Assembly (NCBI GenBank): GCA_905250125.1
Contig: CAJNOL010000116.1
Location: 183,352 to 247,351 of the forward strand
DNA: 64,000 bases
Reading direction: 5' to 3'
Source of the DNA: Rotaria sordida
Lineage: Eukaryota > Rotifera > Eurotatoria > Philodinida > Philodinidae
A program made the translations under genes and the position numbers. Below the pieces are notes generated by a model. It was not told the origin of the DNA. It did not search any database and was given only the letters and a program-made list of their open reading frames with translations. Positions 47,601 to 60,600 of the stretch are shown here, in pieces; position 1 is the stretch's first letter, and each line of letters starts with the position of its first letter.

Positions 47601-50600
47601 TTCAATAAGACCTCGTTCTGTTGATACAACATATTCTATAAAAATTTTAAAAAAATTCATAATAAATGAAATAAATGAATAAATAAATAAACTCGTTTAC
47701 CAGTTGGATTTCTCAAAGAACAATAGAAAGCAATCATACGAACATCATTACTTAAATAAGCTAATAATAATCGACGTTGTTGTTCAGCTTTTGTTAATTC
47801 TGGATCAATCCATTGTTCACCACATGTGACATATATGAATGAATCACGTTCAATTGATGTTAAATCAAATAATTCTGTACCATGAATATCAAATAAACGA
47901 CGAGCAGCAAATGGTAGATTACAAAGCGTTGTACAATTTTCTAAAAACTATTTAAAAAAAAACAAATAATAAAATGTTATTTTATAAAAATTAATTTTGT
48001 AAATAAAAAACGAACTAATTTTATTTCACGTTGTCGAGCATCAGCCATACGTTTAATTTGTCGATGAGCACGTTGTTCTTTTTCAGGTTTAGGAATACGT
48101 AAACGTCGATACATATCACTTGAAGATTTAGGTTCAAGAATAAGCTATGAATAAATAAATATTTTAATATATAAAATTGAAAATCATAGATATATATATA
48201 TTCATTACATTTGAAATATCAGGACCAACAACTGGTACAGATTTAGTAAGATCACGTTCTCCATTTTTTAATACTTGTAATCGAATAGGAACAACTATAA
48301 AAACAAAACAACAACAGCAGTCAATCATTATTGTTCTATATCACTTCAAACGTACAAGCTGGTGGTGTTTGAGTTGATTTGAGTGATTTAATAGGTGGTA
48401 CGTTCGGAAGGAGACATCCCTCGATAGGCCATTGTAATTCCTAAAAAAAAAAAAGAACAAATGAGCAGAAATTTATTTTTGTCTTCATTGTTTTTAGAAT
48501 ATATTATGAAAAGAGCTTATTAGCGCTTCCCGCATTAAAACTAAAATGTGAAACGCACATTTCAATCGATGGATAGGGAAATCGTATGTCTTATTGATTT
48601 CTGCATTTCGAGCAGAAATTTTTTCTTTGCCTTATTCGTCATAGAGGTGTGAGTTCAGCTTTCGGTCCTGTCCACAGTCACACAACTTTTAAGATATATC
48701 AGTTGCACTGCTGTCGTTGCCAAAAATAGTTGTTGAAGACCTCAGTCGCTGCGACACAAAAATAGATAGTTGATTTCAAAAAATTTTCGATGTCCTAATT
48801 CAGTTTTCGAAGATGTTACCATTTGGTTTCTTGTCAATAAATTTTCTATCATCGTTTTCTCTCTTTTTCATTTCAAAATTTCTCGAAATTAAGAAAATTT
48901 TTAAAACACTCATTGAAAAATTTCAGCCGCCATCCATCATTGCATCGGCTTACATTCCTACTTGGTATTCCATTTTTCTTAATTTAATTGATAAATAAGC
49001 CTATTGTACGTATCTATTATATCCACAAAAGGTCTCAAGACACTATGATATATCTCGATAAGTTTAGAAACACTAATATAGATGATTTTCCAAAGTTATC
49101 ACATGATCAGTTCATGCTTTTCATATTGATCATATGGCGACTGTGACAAATCAATGCATACCTATCTATTATCGTCGACATCTTGAATATAAATTTTTCT
49201 CTGCACACAAATCAGAAATCGTACTATTTAGGACATTCATAAATGTATGCCAGCCATGCAAATTTCGAGGAACGCTTTGAAATTTTCTAGAACAGTTTAA
49301 GTCTTGTTGTTAATATCGTTCAGCACCTTTTTCCATTGTTCAGGAGCTCTAGGAAAGAAGTCTGATGTGTATTGGTCTCGATTGCTATGTAAACGTACCT
49401 AACGACCGTTGGTCTTTCCCTCCTATGACGATATTAGTCGTCACTTATGTTCTCTCTTTCTTCTTGTTGTGTGTACATTTATTCATATTTGTGATTGCTT
49501 TGTTTTCTATACTTTTTCTCGTATTCATTTCATTTTTATCGTTTTCTCGTTAGTTACAAAAATTCTTTCATTATTATAATTAACTCTGCTTGCTCTTCAT
49601 TGTACACATCTTTACTTCACCATTAAACTTCTTCTTGTTCTCTCTCTTCTCTTGATGAGTAAGAAGAGAGCTTCAAAACTTCGACTTAAAACTTACGGTT
49701 TACTATATTTTTCTTTTCTATCTCATTAACTTACAGGAATCTTTGCACCTGTTCCATCGACTGGCCATGTTAAAGCTAATTTATGCCATACAGGATTTTC
49801 AACTTTTGAATATTTCCAATTACCAATTGTAAAACCTGATGTTTGACGAATACCCCAGCTAAACGAAAATAAAAATAAAAATAAAATTTTGCATTTAATT
49901 TTTAATAGAAATTTGCTTTTACCGTTGTTGAGAAATAAATGGTGAGTTTGCGGAACATTTTGAACAAACAGCTAGATATAAAAAAAATGGATCGTCAGTA
50001 TTCACTTGTATTCCTTTTGCAGTAAAGCTTCCATCTTCATCTGATTCTATAATTGCTACATTTGTCAATACAAGATTTGGATAAGCTTTTGAAACAATAT
50101 AACCATCTGTTGTAAAGTCCCATATTTGATGAGGAGATAAATCTTTTTTGCATCGTAATTGAACACCATGACCATCTAGTAATTTTTGTGTCATCCTTTG
50201 ACTTCCTAATGATTTACTAGATGTCCATGTTAATTGAATATTCTGTTCAGGGATAACAGTTAATACTAAAGAATTTATTTGTTTACTATAAATATAACCA
50301 TCCTTAAAATAAAAAACATTTTATAAACTAGTGTCATGATGAATTATTATTGTTTTATTTTTACTTTATCGTAACACCATGCTTGTAAATCAATATCAGA
50401 AAAAATTCTTTTTGGTGGTGTTTTACCAGAAGTTGATTTTGGTTTTGAATCTGGTATTATAATTTGTTTTATTTTTAATTCTGGATAAATTAATTTTTTA
50501 TTTTTAATAATAAATGTCACATTTTCACTAATGCGATCATGTATAGGTTTTTGATTTATTCCATTTTTTTCATCATCAGTTAAATCCTTTTCAAAAATTT

Positions 50601-53600
50601 TTTTATGAATATCATTTGGAATTGTTTCAATAGGTTTCCAATCGGCTGCTATTTGTCTTCAAATGAAAAATAAATAATTTTTGAAGTTGCAAACATATTT
50701 TAAACGGCATGAAGATTTTGTATAGATAGACAATATGTGACTGAATTCAAGATTTTAAAAAGTATAAGAGATTTAATCGAGGAAGAGAGTTCGAGTTTGA
50801 GGTCCACTGTTTTTATTTTGGAATCAATTAGATAAAACTTAGCCTTGAAATAAAATAAATGCATTTGAGATGATATTTATTTTTGATACTGTGTGTATAT
50901 TTTCCACAGATTGAGAAAAAGAGAACAAACAAAATTTTAGGTCTATAAAGTTCCATGAAGACTGTTTTAAATAACTTTTTCTTCCATCCCTGGAAAATGT
51001 CGACAACCTTGATATCAACAAAGCACCTTTAGTCTTTTGATCTCAAACTCAAGTTGAAATTTTGATTGTTTTTTGTATTATTTTAAAAAGGTGATAGCTA
51101 TTAACAGGTAGAAGTGATAACTCATTTTATGAATACTTGACACTTGTCTTATCTTGATTTTTTCTTTGCACCACTGTTACGTGTTCTTATTCGGATAGTT
51201 ATCAAAGAAATGAAGATTAATTTACACACTGAATGTTCACTAGCGATGGTGTTGAACATGACGACTATCACTTGAAACGATCAGAAAAAGAAGTATACTT
51301 TCTTATAAATGTTGGGACAACTTATTAATGATGACTCTTTATCAAATAAACCTATACATCATATGAAGAATGCAAACAATTACTGAGAAGCCGATCAAAA
51401 TGAAAAAGATGAAGACATTGATAACAATATAGAAGCAGAACAGAACAGGGAATAACTTTCATTAAACATAAATATCGGGAAGAGCACTTCTGGATTTAGT
51501 TATTAGAGTGCTTGATAGACATTTAAGATGATGCTTTTCTGTATTAATCCATTGTCATCTATGTAAAATATATTGATTTCAAAAAGCTTATGTTACATTT
51601 TTTTTTTACATACATATTTTCTTTCAACTTTTATATTAATCGAGTTCAATGATCTGTTAGTAATATTATACCATTATATAATCTATAGTGTCCTTTAGCA
51701 AACAATTAAGTATAGTGGTGAAATAATAAAAATTCGTTTCAGAAAAAGTGACTACACAAACCATTCCTTAAATTATATTTGAGACCAAATAATTATAGAA
51801 CTGATAAACAATAGTAGAGGGCTATTTTTTAAGTCTCGTTTAGCAAAATTCTTTCTATGCTCAATGTCAGAAGTGACAACAAAAATAAAATCTACTCCTC
51901 TCCATATTTTATGACGCTACTAATAGATAAATATTTGCTTTGCCTTGTCAGCTTATCTCAAATCATTTCTATTTCTAGTTTAAATAATCATTTTTCATCT
52001 AATAAATATCATTGAAGCTATAAAAAGGGACAATATTCTTAAACAAATCTTTCTTTTACCTTGCTGTTCTTTTTTCATTATCTCCAACAGTTTCATCATC
52101 TGGTCGAAATGTCTTTATTAATAATCTTCCACCATCCTTTTCATAAACATCCACACTATTTATTTGAATAGTTAAACATGGTTCTAAAACAAAAAAAAGA
52201 AATTTCTATAAACTATTCTCATGGAACTAAGAACCCTTGTGACTATACTAAGTTCAGAGTTCCGTGCTACTAGAATCCATGGGGGTCGAAAATTTTCGGA
52301 CCCAGTTTATTGAACTGTTTCGGGAATCGGATCTTGACTCGATTAATTGGAATTGTTCGGACTCGCAGGAGTGTCCCGAGCGCAAAATGTTTCTAAATGT
52401 TCAATCTACTAACTTTTTCAAATTCTCAGTGGAATATACAACCGAGATCCTATGGGACACTGGTAACAAGATACTCGAAAAAGTCTCTTGTTGACAATTC
52501 ACTAAGTACATAAGCACCCGAGGGAGAAACAGCAATGGCCACAGTCGTGAAGTCTGCTGTTTCTTTTCTCCTTGCGAATGCTTTAAACTCAGTACATTTA
52601 CTAGGGAAAACATTCAATTATACCAAATGCTGGTCGATAATCTTCTCCATATGAAATAAATAAATGTTGTTTTGATTGTAATTGTCCAAGAATTTTTATT
52701 TCATTTCCATTTATATCAAATACTCGTTTAGGACGTTGTCGTGCAAACATTTCAACTGATGTTTGTAAATATTGTAGAAGATATTCAATCGATGTTTGTA
52801 GCGTATATTTTAATGGTAAACTACGAAGATTTAAATAAATCATTGGATCAGAACGATTAAATGAACCGTTTTCATGAATCTAAATGAAATATTTAAATAA
52901 TATAAAAAATCAAATAAAAATGAAATAGATTACTATTAAACAAAGAGGATGTCGTCCAACCATTTTATGATGAAATTCAAGTTCTGTTATATGATCACTA
53001 GGAAATCTTGGTCCTAATTCCTATAAAAGAAAAGATTTCATATGAATTATTAAAGAAAATTTAAATACCTTTTCTTCATTTTTAGCTGCTTCAATTTCAG
53101 CCATTTTCATTCTATATAATTCCATTAAATCTTCAATTTCTTTAATTTTATCTTCTAATGTCTAATCAAAAAAATAAAATAAAATCAGACTTTAAATTAA
53201 TTCAATATTATTTTTACTTGTTTAGATTCTTTAAGTTCTTTATTTGTCATTGATAAAAGACTTTTATCTTTAATCGATGATTTATCATTAATTTTATTTT
53301 GTTCTTTATCTGTACCCTCAGTTGATGAAATTTGTTCATCATCACTTATTTCATTATTATCATTTTCATTCATCATTCTTTTTTTACGTGTTTTAATAAC
53401 AATCATAATTTCTTTATAATGGTTTTTTAATTTTTTATATTGTAATTGAAATTCTTTATAACGTAATTCAAGATATGAATAAGCACCTGTTGGTCGAAAT
53501 CTTTCACCTTTACTAATCCATATTGGTCCAAAAACACATTCATCATGTACAGTTTTTATTGTACATTCATTTGATTCCAAAACTAAAATTTATTTAATTA

Positions 53601-56056
53601 AAAAAAAACAACAATAAAGAAAATTTCTATTGAAATATTTACAAATTTTAAGTGATTTTATTTCATCACCACGATAATTAAATACTTTTCTTGCATGTGC
53701 TGTTAATTCTAATTTTTTTGTACACTCTTCAAGAAACTAAAAAAAATAAATCAATAGTAATCAATTAGAAATTTTAATAATAATTCGATAAAAAAAAAAA
53801 CCTTTTCAAAATTTTCTTTTAATGCTGTATCAATTAACATATGACAAATAGCATCATTTTGACCATAACCATTCTCAAGAATTGTTAAATAGATACTTGT
53901 TTTGATTTGTTTGCTATAATAAAGAATAATATGATTAATTATGTTATAGAAAATTTTGATAAAGTGAAAGTAAAAATTTTAGAAACGAAGTATTTTTGAC
54001 TTTTTTTTGCCTTAACGATAACAACTAGAATAAATCGCCAAAAAAATTTGATTAACTAAAAGAATCTCCTCTTAGAAGAGACACTTGTCGAGTTCCCATT
54101 AATAAGTTTTTAGAATTATGCGCAAAGTTTCAGGCCTCTCGATCTTGTACGACATCTTATTCTTGTATTTCTTTCAGATTAGTCATACATTATGTTTTAA
54201 ATGGCTCACAAGAATAATTTCGGACTATGATTTTATGTGAACAGAAAATTCGTTCATCGTATATAAAAAACTATGCTATCTTAGAACAGATATAGTAAGA
54301 TCGAGAAGCTTTAGATCGGATTGTTCGCGATAGGCTTCATGAATTTCAAACGAGGAAATTCATCTCACCGGTTCAAGTTGTCTGTCAGCTGCTATCCGAG
54401 CATTGGACATATGAATTAATAGAAGACACTCGAAGCATAATTTTGCCAGCAACTATTTCAAACTGACGAACAGTTAAAGCTCATCGAAACAAAAGTTCAC
54501 ACAAGTCTTAATAGCTACCTAACACAAGTTTTCAATTTTCATCTGAAAGACACAAGCCCATGGATATTTCCAACTTCCAAGCAGTGTTTCATTTAGCATG
54601 ATGGCTAAGGGAGTAGCAGCCCCTCCGAAGATCGGGTTCGCTCTTCCGGATGAGAAAACTTGGATAAAACAGTACTCTCAAGAAATTTGCTGACAAAAAT
54701 TATATGGAAGTATCTATTGATCAATTATGTTTCTCAGATGACTCCTTTCTGTTGATAAAACTAAAATATCAACTATACAAAATTAGACTCAATGACAGCA
54801 ATGCAATTTTAGATATACTCGAAGCAGCTGTTAAAGACCTCTCAAAACATGATCTCAAACTCTACCTCCACAGACTATTTTAACCGAATGCATAAATGTA
54901 ATTTCATGATAAAATTAAACATACTCTAAACGTTTTGAAATAACAGTTTTTGTTGTAAATGATTTTGGTTTAACAGCGTCTGTTTGTAAACCTTTCATAG
55001 TCCATGTTGAATTAAGACTATATTCAGTTTGTACTAAAAATAAAATAGTATTTTGTTTTTGTTTTTGTTTTTCAATTATTTACCTCGAATCGATTTAAAT
55101 GGATCTTTAAAATTTTCTCCACTTGAAACATAATATTCTTGATTTGTTTGTATATCTTCAATACGATATATTTCTTGTCCATTTGCATCAAATAAACGAC
55201 GAGCAGCATTTGCCATATGAAGTTTTTCAGTTGCATATTGTAAAATCTATTTTATATTTACTTGAAATAAATCTATTCTTTTAAAATATAACTTACTGCA
55301 TTTAAAGAATGTGCTTTACAATAACAACTTTTATCATGATCACCATTACGATATATTGTTATACTACATATTTGACCTTTTGAATGTGTTTTATGAAGTG
55401 ATGTTCCTGCACGTTTTTTCTTTGCTGATGAAGACATACTAAAAAGTAGATAAAACTAAAGTTTTCATTATTATAAATTTTTAATTAAAAAATACGTTCG
55501 TGTTGGAGCACTTGTTGGACGATTAAATGAATGATTACTACCAGCAAAAAATGAACTTAAATCCAAATGATCAACATTTGTTGGTTGATAAGCAGAATCA
55601 AGTAATTCTTCTCGTGTTCGACCTGTAGATGTTGAACGACGTCGACGACGACGTTGTTGTCGTCGTTGTTGTGTTGATGATGATGATGGTCGGGGAAGCA
55701 TTACTTGAAGAAAATTTGAATGCGGTAATTTTTGTAGATATGGTGATATGCCAGGTTTTGTTACATTTGTTGAAGAACGTGTTGGTGGTATTGCTTGTTG
55801 ATCATTTTGTAAACGATAAACTCCAGATCTAAAATAATTTAAACAAAAATTCAAAACAAAATAGAAAAAAAAGGAAGAAGATAAGAAATCAATGTAAATA
55901 CTTCGATTGTGATTGGTGACCTGTTGCTATTTCATTTAGATACTCCGTACAAATTGTATCATCATTAATTGTATTATAATATTGATCTTGATCGTCAACT
56001 GAAAGTGATTGTTGCAAGGGATTCGTAGGAGGTCTAACAGAAACTGACGTTGTCAT
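41640..56056 (-). CDS. DCDC1: doublecortin domain-containing protein 1 (DCDC1-like), 36 exons
   Basis: Microtubule-associated protein, 2105 aa (human DCDC1 is about 1,780). ATG 56056, stop 41640. Exons 1-12: 56056-55902, 55828-55496, 55438-55297, 55246-55084, 55033-54925, 53913-53802, 53736-53643, 53582-53218, 53161-53069, 53020-52934, 52879-52624, 52183-52060. Exons 13-24: 50656-50365, 50302-49923, 49858-49735, 48440-48356, 48294-48209, 48144-48016, 47947-47701, 47635-47467, 47398-47363 (36 nt), 47144-46968, 46910-46650, 46589-46372. Exons 25-36: 46298-46231, 46169-46028, 45976-45868, 45810-45666, 44190-44037, 43975-43925, 43863-43621, 43550-43449, 43399-43263, 43205-43110, 43056-42907, 42323-41640. 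About six doublecortin-like folds start near residues 182, 303, 553, 973, 1519 and 1829 (AARRLFDANGQEI, RVFDINGNEI, AARRLFDIHGTEL, AARRLYVIDG). Beta-trefoil (ricin-like) text with QxW motifs (HQIWDF, NQKWAY) lies near 780-900 and 1250-1520. Tails are acidic and disordered. Confidence 0.88.
42324..42906. other. DCDC1 last intron (583 bp), no insert identified
   Basis: Longer than the 45-80 bp typical of this gene. Less AT-rich than flanking introns, so probably an old insertion, but no terminal repeats recognised. Confidence 0.4.
44830..45545 (+). mobile_element. Tc1-type transposase remnant inside a DCDC1 intron
   Basis: Lies in the 1475-bp intron 44191-45665, opposite in strand to DCDC1. 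Pieces in order: VNERTVQHRLKKSLSRESFK (helix-turn-helix/N-terminal region), SRVVCFGQNPDTKMLCDIYK then YGLLSIARKQFW, NDSKHTSK (equivalent of the NDPKHTS block carrying the second Asp), then IDWSLMTLDLAPIDNVCQLI and MKLRRKKLTTY (equivalent of DWPSxSPDLAPIENVW). A further piece, CKVHSWGTFVYYC, resembles the VWGCFSYYG block but lies after the others, so the copy is also rearranged. Stops and frame changes make it dead. Terminal repeats not located. Confidence 0.7.
48441..49734. other. DCDC1 intron of 1.3 kb with unidentified insert
   Basis: Much longer than most introns of the gene and with locally higher GC. No coding frame or clear terminal repeat recognised. Confidence 0.4.
50657..52059. other. 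DCDC1 intron of 1.4 kb, content unidentified
   Basis: AT-rich, no protein-like frame, no terminal repeats seen. Two further long introns flank this region: 52184-52623 (440 bp) and 53914-54924 (1011 bp). The latter has locally GC-richer, possibly decayed transposon sequence at 54290-54880. Confidence 0.35.
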
Positions 56057-57635
56057 ATTGATAGAATCTTTTAAATGTTTTTGATTCCAGTTGAATAATG
56101 AATAGTCATAGTTAAGGTTTTAGTTATGACATTGTCCTCTATATTTATTCACCTAGCGACCTATGTTACACAACAATTTATTGAATAATAGCGACATCTA
56201 TGAAAAAAATCTTGATAGTCATGATCCTTGCTTGAATAATAGGTATGGAAAAGACAATTTTTATTTTTGAAGTCGATTCTAACATTTCTCTTTTTTTGCT
56301 GATGCGAGAAGATTAGATCTTACCCATGTAATTTAGCCGGACGAAAAATCGCCAGTAGTTGTTGGCTTTCCTCTCATCGGCAATCTACTGTCGCTATACT
56401 ATCGAGTACTTATGAGCACTGCTGTATTTTTGCAAATTCCTTTTTCTGGTACCGGTTAAATCTAGTCATTGTTTCCTTCTCATTTATTTACTTTTGATTA
56501 AATGACATCTGTACAAAAAGAAAACGCATAGTTAATAATCTTGTTATTTTTATACAATCATTTTCTTGCTCTTAGTCATTGTAGTATAATATCTAATCAT
56601 CGCTATCGATTTAGATTTTTTTTTTGAAGTTGTTATTCTTACTAATGGAAATTACTTCCAGTGAAAAAATAAATAGTTTAAGATCAATCCATAAGAAGGT
56701 TTGAAAGTGTACAATTGATTTCAAGATGAACCTTATGTATTCAGATTGTTAAAAGAAGTGCATCATTTTTTATGATTTTTATTCGTGTAATGTTTTTTCA
56801 ATATTCAAATTCTTTTTTTATCTAGAATAATGTTTGTCTCTAGAATAAAATAACTAAAGAACATGTACAATTTCATCTATTTTATCTTGAGAATATAATG
56901 AAAGATAAGTACACAACAATATAAAAATTTTTTGAAAGTGACACTATTTGGATTATCCTTGTTTTATTAACACATATGAACACGATTATACAACATAAAT
57001 TATCTTTTTTAATTAAAAATTTTTTTTTTTCCTAAAAATGCTTAAATTTGATCTAGAATAACGATTATTTTCATGATACAGTTTCTTACAAGATGAATAA
57101 CAAAATTCTATTACCGTTTTGTAGTTTTAACCAGTATAGGCAATAATAAAATTCAAATTGAAATAATAATTCATTAATTGTTTTGATACAGACAAATACT
57201 TCCCATATGTGATTCAAACCAGACACAATCTTCCAGTAAACCATCAATATAGATTACCTCTTAATTTATAAACTTAACAAGTGAGTATAAAATGGGATAA
57301 TAAAGGAAACTGTATTTCAGAAAGTATGAATCTATCAACAATTCAATTCCTTCTCTTAACTTTTCAGCATTTGATGTACATGCATTTTGAGAAATTCCTA
57401 GCAATAAAAATTTTCTTCGATGGCACAGGCGGTACACACGTTTGCTACTGGTGGCAATGCGAAGAAAAAGTACGACATGGGTTATGAAAGATACTTATTT
57501 TTTATATTAAAAAAATCTTTTTTTCTTTATTTATTTTCTTCTACATTAAAAAAAGAAACAACATAAAACAGACGCACTCTATCATATTGAAATAAATAAA
57601 AGAGATTTAAAGAAAATTCACATATAATTAATGTA
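56057..57635. other. intergenic between BBS2 (3' end) and DCDC1 (5' end)
   Basis: About 1.6 kb, both neighbours on the minus strand. It should hold the BBS2 polyadenylation site and the DCDC1 promoter. A plus-strand piece at 57190-57490 has a good donor (GTGAGTATAA, 57280) and acceptor (TGTATTTCAG, to 57319) around a 53-residue frame, but no recognisable protein. Confidence 0.4.
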
Positions 57636-60600
57636 TTAAACATTGCCAGTTTTGATCGTTTTGATTAATAACTGTGCATTGTTTGCTTTAATGGCTTCAC
57701 GACATTGATTAATAGCAATTGTTTTATATTTTCCAACTAAATAAAATAATATAGAAGAAAAATTTCTTTGTGTTAATCAAAATATATTTACTTCGTAAAT
57801 TGCCAGCTTTTTGTACCATTTGATTAAGAAATCGTAAATTTTTCATTAATTCTTCATGATTTGTAGATCGAATTTTATAACCATGAATTAAATCACGATT
57901 TAAATTAAGTAAATCAATATAATTTCGTTTCATAACAGATCTAAATAATATAATTATTATGATTTTTTTATATCGAAAAAAAAAAAATTTTCTATTCATA
58001 TTTACATATCACCAAGTAAACGTGCATCTTCAGCACGTATTAAAAAACTTCGAATAATATTTGAATGTTCAGCCATATCTGATGAAATTCTTTGACGTGC
58101 TACTTGATATTCTTCAATCTAAATAAATAAAATAATTATTTTTCGATTTTTAATAAAATTAAAAAAAAATAACTAATAAATTTTTACTTGAGAAAATACT
58201 TTTTGAAGCATTTCAAGTTCTTGTGGAAAATCTCCAGTTGTTTGTAAATCTTCAATATTTAAAAATTTACCCATTGATTGAACTATATTTCCAGCTAATT
58301 CCATATCATCAGTTTGGATTGTTACCTTTTATAAGAATTCAAATAAATAAAACATTAGTGAAAAAATAATTAACTAACTTGTCCATTCTGTTGCATTTTA
58401 ATAATTAATTTTGAATCATTTCTAACAGCTAGAAAAGTAACATATAAACTTGGTGAATTTGGTGCATATTCTTGTGCAAGAAGAAAATGATGATTAATCC
58501 AAGCAAGAACCTGTCATTTTTTTTTTATTTGAAAAATAATAACATATAGAAAATAAACGCAAAAATATTAGTTAACTCACTCGTGGAATACGTTCATTAA
58601 TATAAAATGTAACAAAACCTTTTGGTTCTTGATCAGATGAATTTTCAATGAGTAGATACATTGCAAAAATAGGTAATGGTCGAGCCAATTCAAATACATG
58701 AAAAAGTGTACTATGAAGTTCAAAATAAGATTTTACGTAAATAGAAATTTCTATTTTACCTCGATTTAAGTCCAACAAAAACTTGAATATGTAAATCGAC
58801 AGGAACGTCTCGAGGTGAAATAATAGGTACAACAATACTTTGATGAACTTGACTAGCAGCTGGATGACTAAACTCAGCGAAAATCAATTATATGAAATTA
58901 TATCGATTTACCAAAAGGTCGCCAATATGAATGAGAATCTACTAAACGTTAGATATATGCATCGCACAGAAAATGGGAATACAAGGAAATCAAGTGGAAA
59001 TCAGTGTTTGAAGCATTCACATCGAGTATTGTATGTGCTAGTCTTTGTAACTCAGTCAGTGGGGTTGGATGTATAGCACTATTTCACACCTCATCATTGT
59101 AGAATGTCTTGAATGTTTCGAAATCCAAGGAATCCAAGAAAATCAAATGAAATCCACTATTCGAAAGTCTTTAATTGAGATTGCATGTATCAATTTTTAT
59201 AAGTTCTTCGACAGAGTTGTGTATCACAGTATTTCAAACTATCCTCATTGTAGATCCATGCCGTCAACTTTTCATCCTGTCGCGACGGTGACAACTTTTT
59301 ATATAGCTCATCTCGTCGCGGAAATGACAGATTTTCAATAGCGATAGACATCTCTGCTGCTAACACACATATTTAAATCCTTCATTTTCTTGAATTACTA
59401 ATTTCTGGATAATGGATATTGTTAGTGACAATGAGTGAAAGTCAACAAGACCTTTGCAAAACAGTTAGCGGAATTTTTATCATATTGATAACTTACACAA
59501 CAAGACATTCGCCTTTGAATAAACCTTCAGCAAAAATAGTTACTACTCGAATGATTGTATCTGAATGAAAAGAATGATCATAAGATAAAATAAAATATAG
59601 ATTATTATTATTATTCTTACGATTTGAAGTTTTCATTTTGACTGCAATATGTGCCTTAAAAAAAAGAGAATCTTCAATTGTTTTAAATCAGACGAGTTTA
59701 TTTACTGGAAAATTATTTTGTCGTTTTTCTACTGTTAATACTGTTTGAATTTCTGTATTCGCCTAAACAAAAAAAATAAAGAAATACCGAAGATTATTTC
59801 GTCGTTTCTTTTTGACATTTACGAACTGGAATTTCTGCTTCGGAATCAAATACCATTGTTTTGTTTTGTCTACTGTTTGTTACTTGAGATTGTTTTATTG
59901 CTTCTTGAAGATGATCAAGTTCAAGTAAAAGAGCCTAGAATAATAACAACAAAATTTCAAAGTCTCATTTGATTATTTTCAACAATTTTCTTACTTGTTT
60001 TTTCTGAGCTAAATCTCGTATTGCTTCTTGTCGATCTTTATATAGATTAGCAGCAACTGCATTTGAATCTTGACGAGAAAATTTAAAACCACGAACTTCA
60101 CCTTCATTGGAACAACAAATAAGTAATTTTTCACCTGGTACTCGATAATCAGCCTAAGAAAAAATTAATCTATTAATAATTTATTTAATTCGATTCTTAC
60201 TTTAACAATTCCAGCTATTGATGAATTAAGACTTTCTTTAAATATAACTTCACCATGACGATCACTTCGAATATCAACCTAATGCAAAAAATGAAAACAA
60301 AAAACTTATTTTCTTATAAAAAGAAAAAATAAATATGAATTTACTTTGCCATTACTCCAACCAGTGACTAATTCATCAACACCATCACCATCAACATCAA
60401 ATGCTTGTAAAACAACTGCAATATTTCTTGATTTAATACGCCAACTACGATTTGATCGTTCATATATTCCAACTGTTCCATTAGCTAATGCATATCCAAA
60501 TCTTGTACCATCTAATGAACATATTGATACAATTGTTTCTGTTTCTTGCATTTCAGCTATTAATTGATCTTCACGAAATACTCGTATATCGTAATCTTCT

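Noticed and set aside
57190-57490. Possible plus-strand two-exon gene between BBS2 and DCDC1 (donor GTGAGT, acceptor TTTCAG)
   Set aside because: Splice signals are good but the first part has a stop before the donor, and the second frame has no recognisable protein. Kept only as a remark in the intergenic entry.
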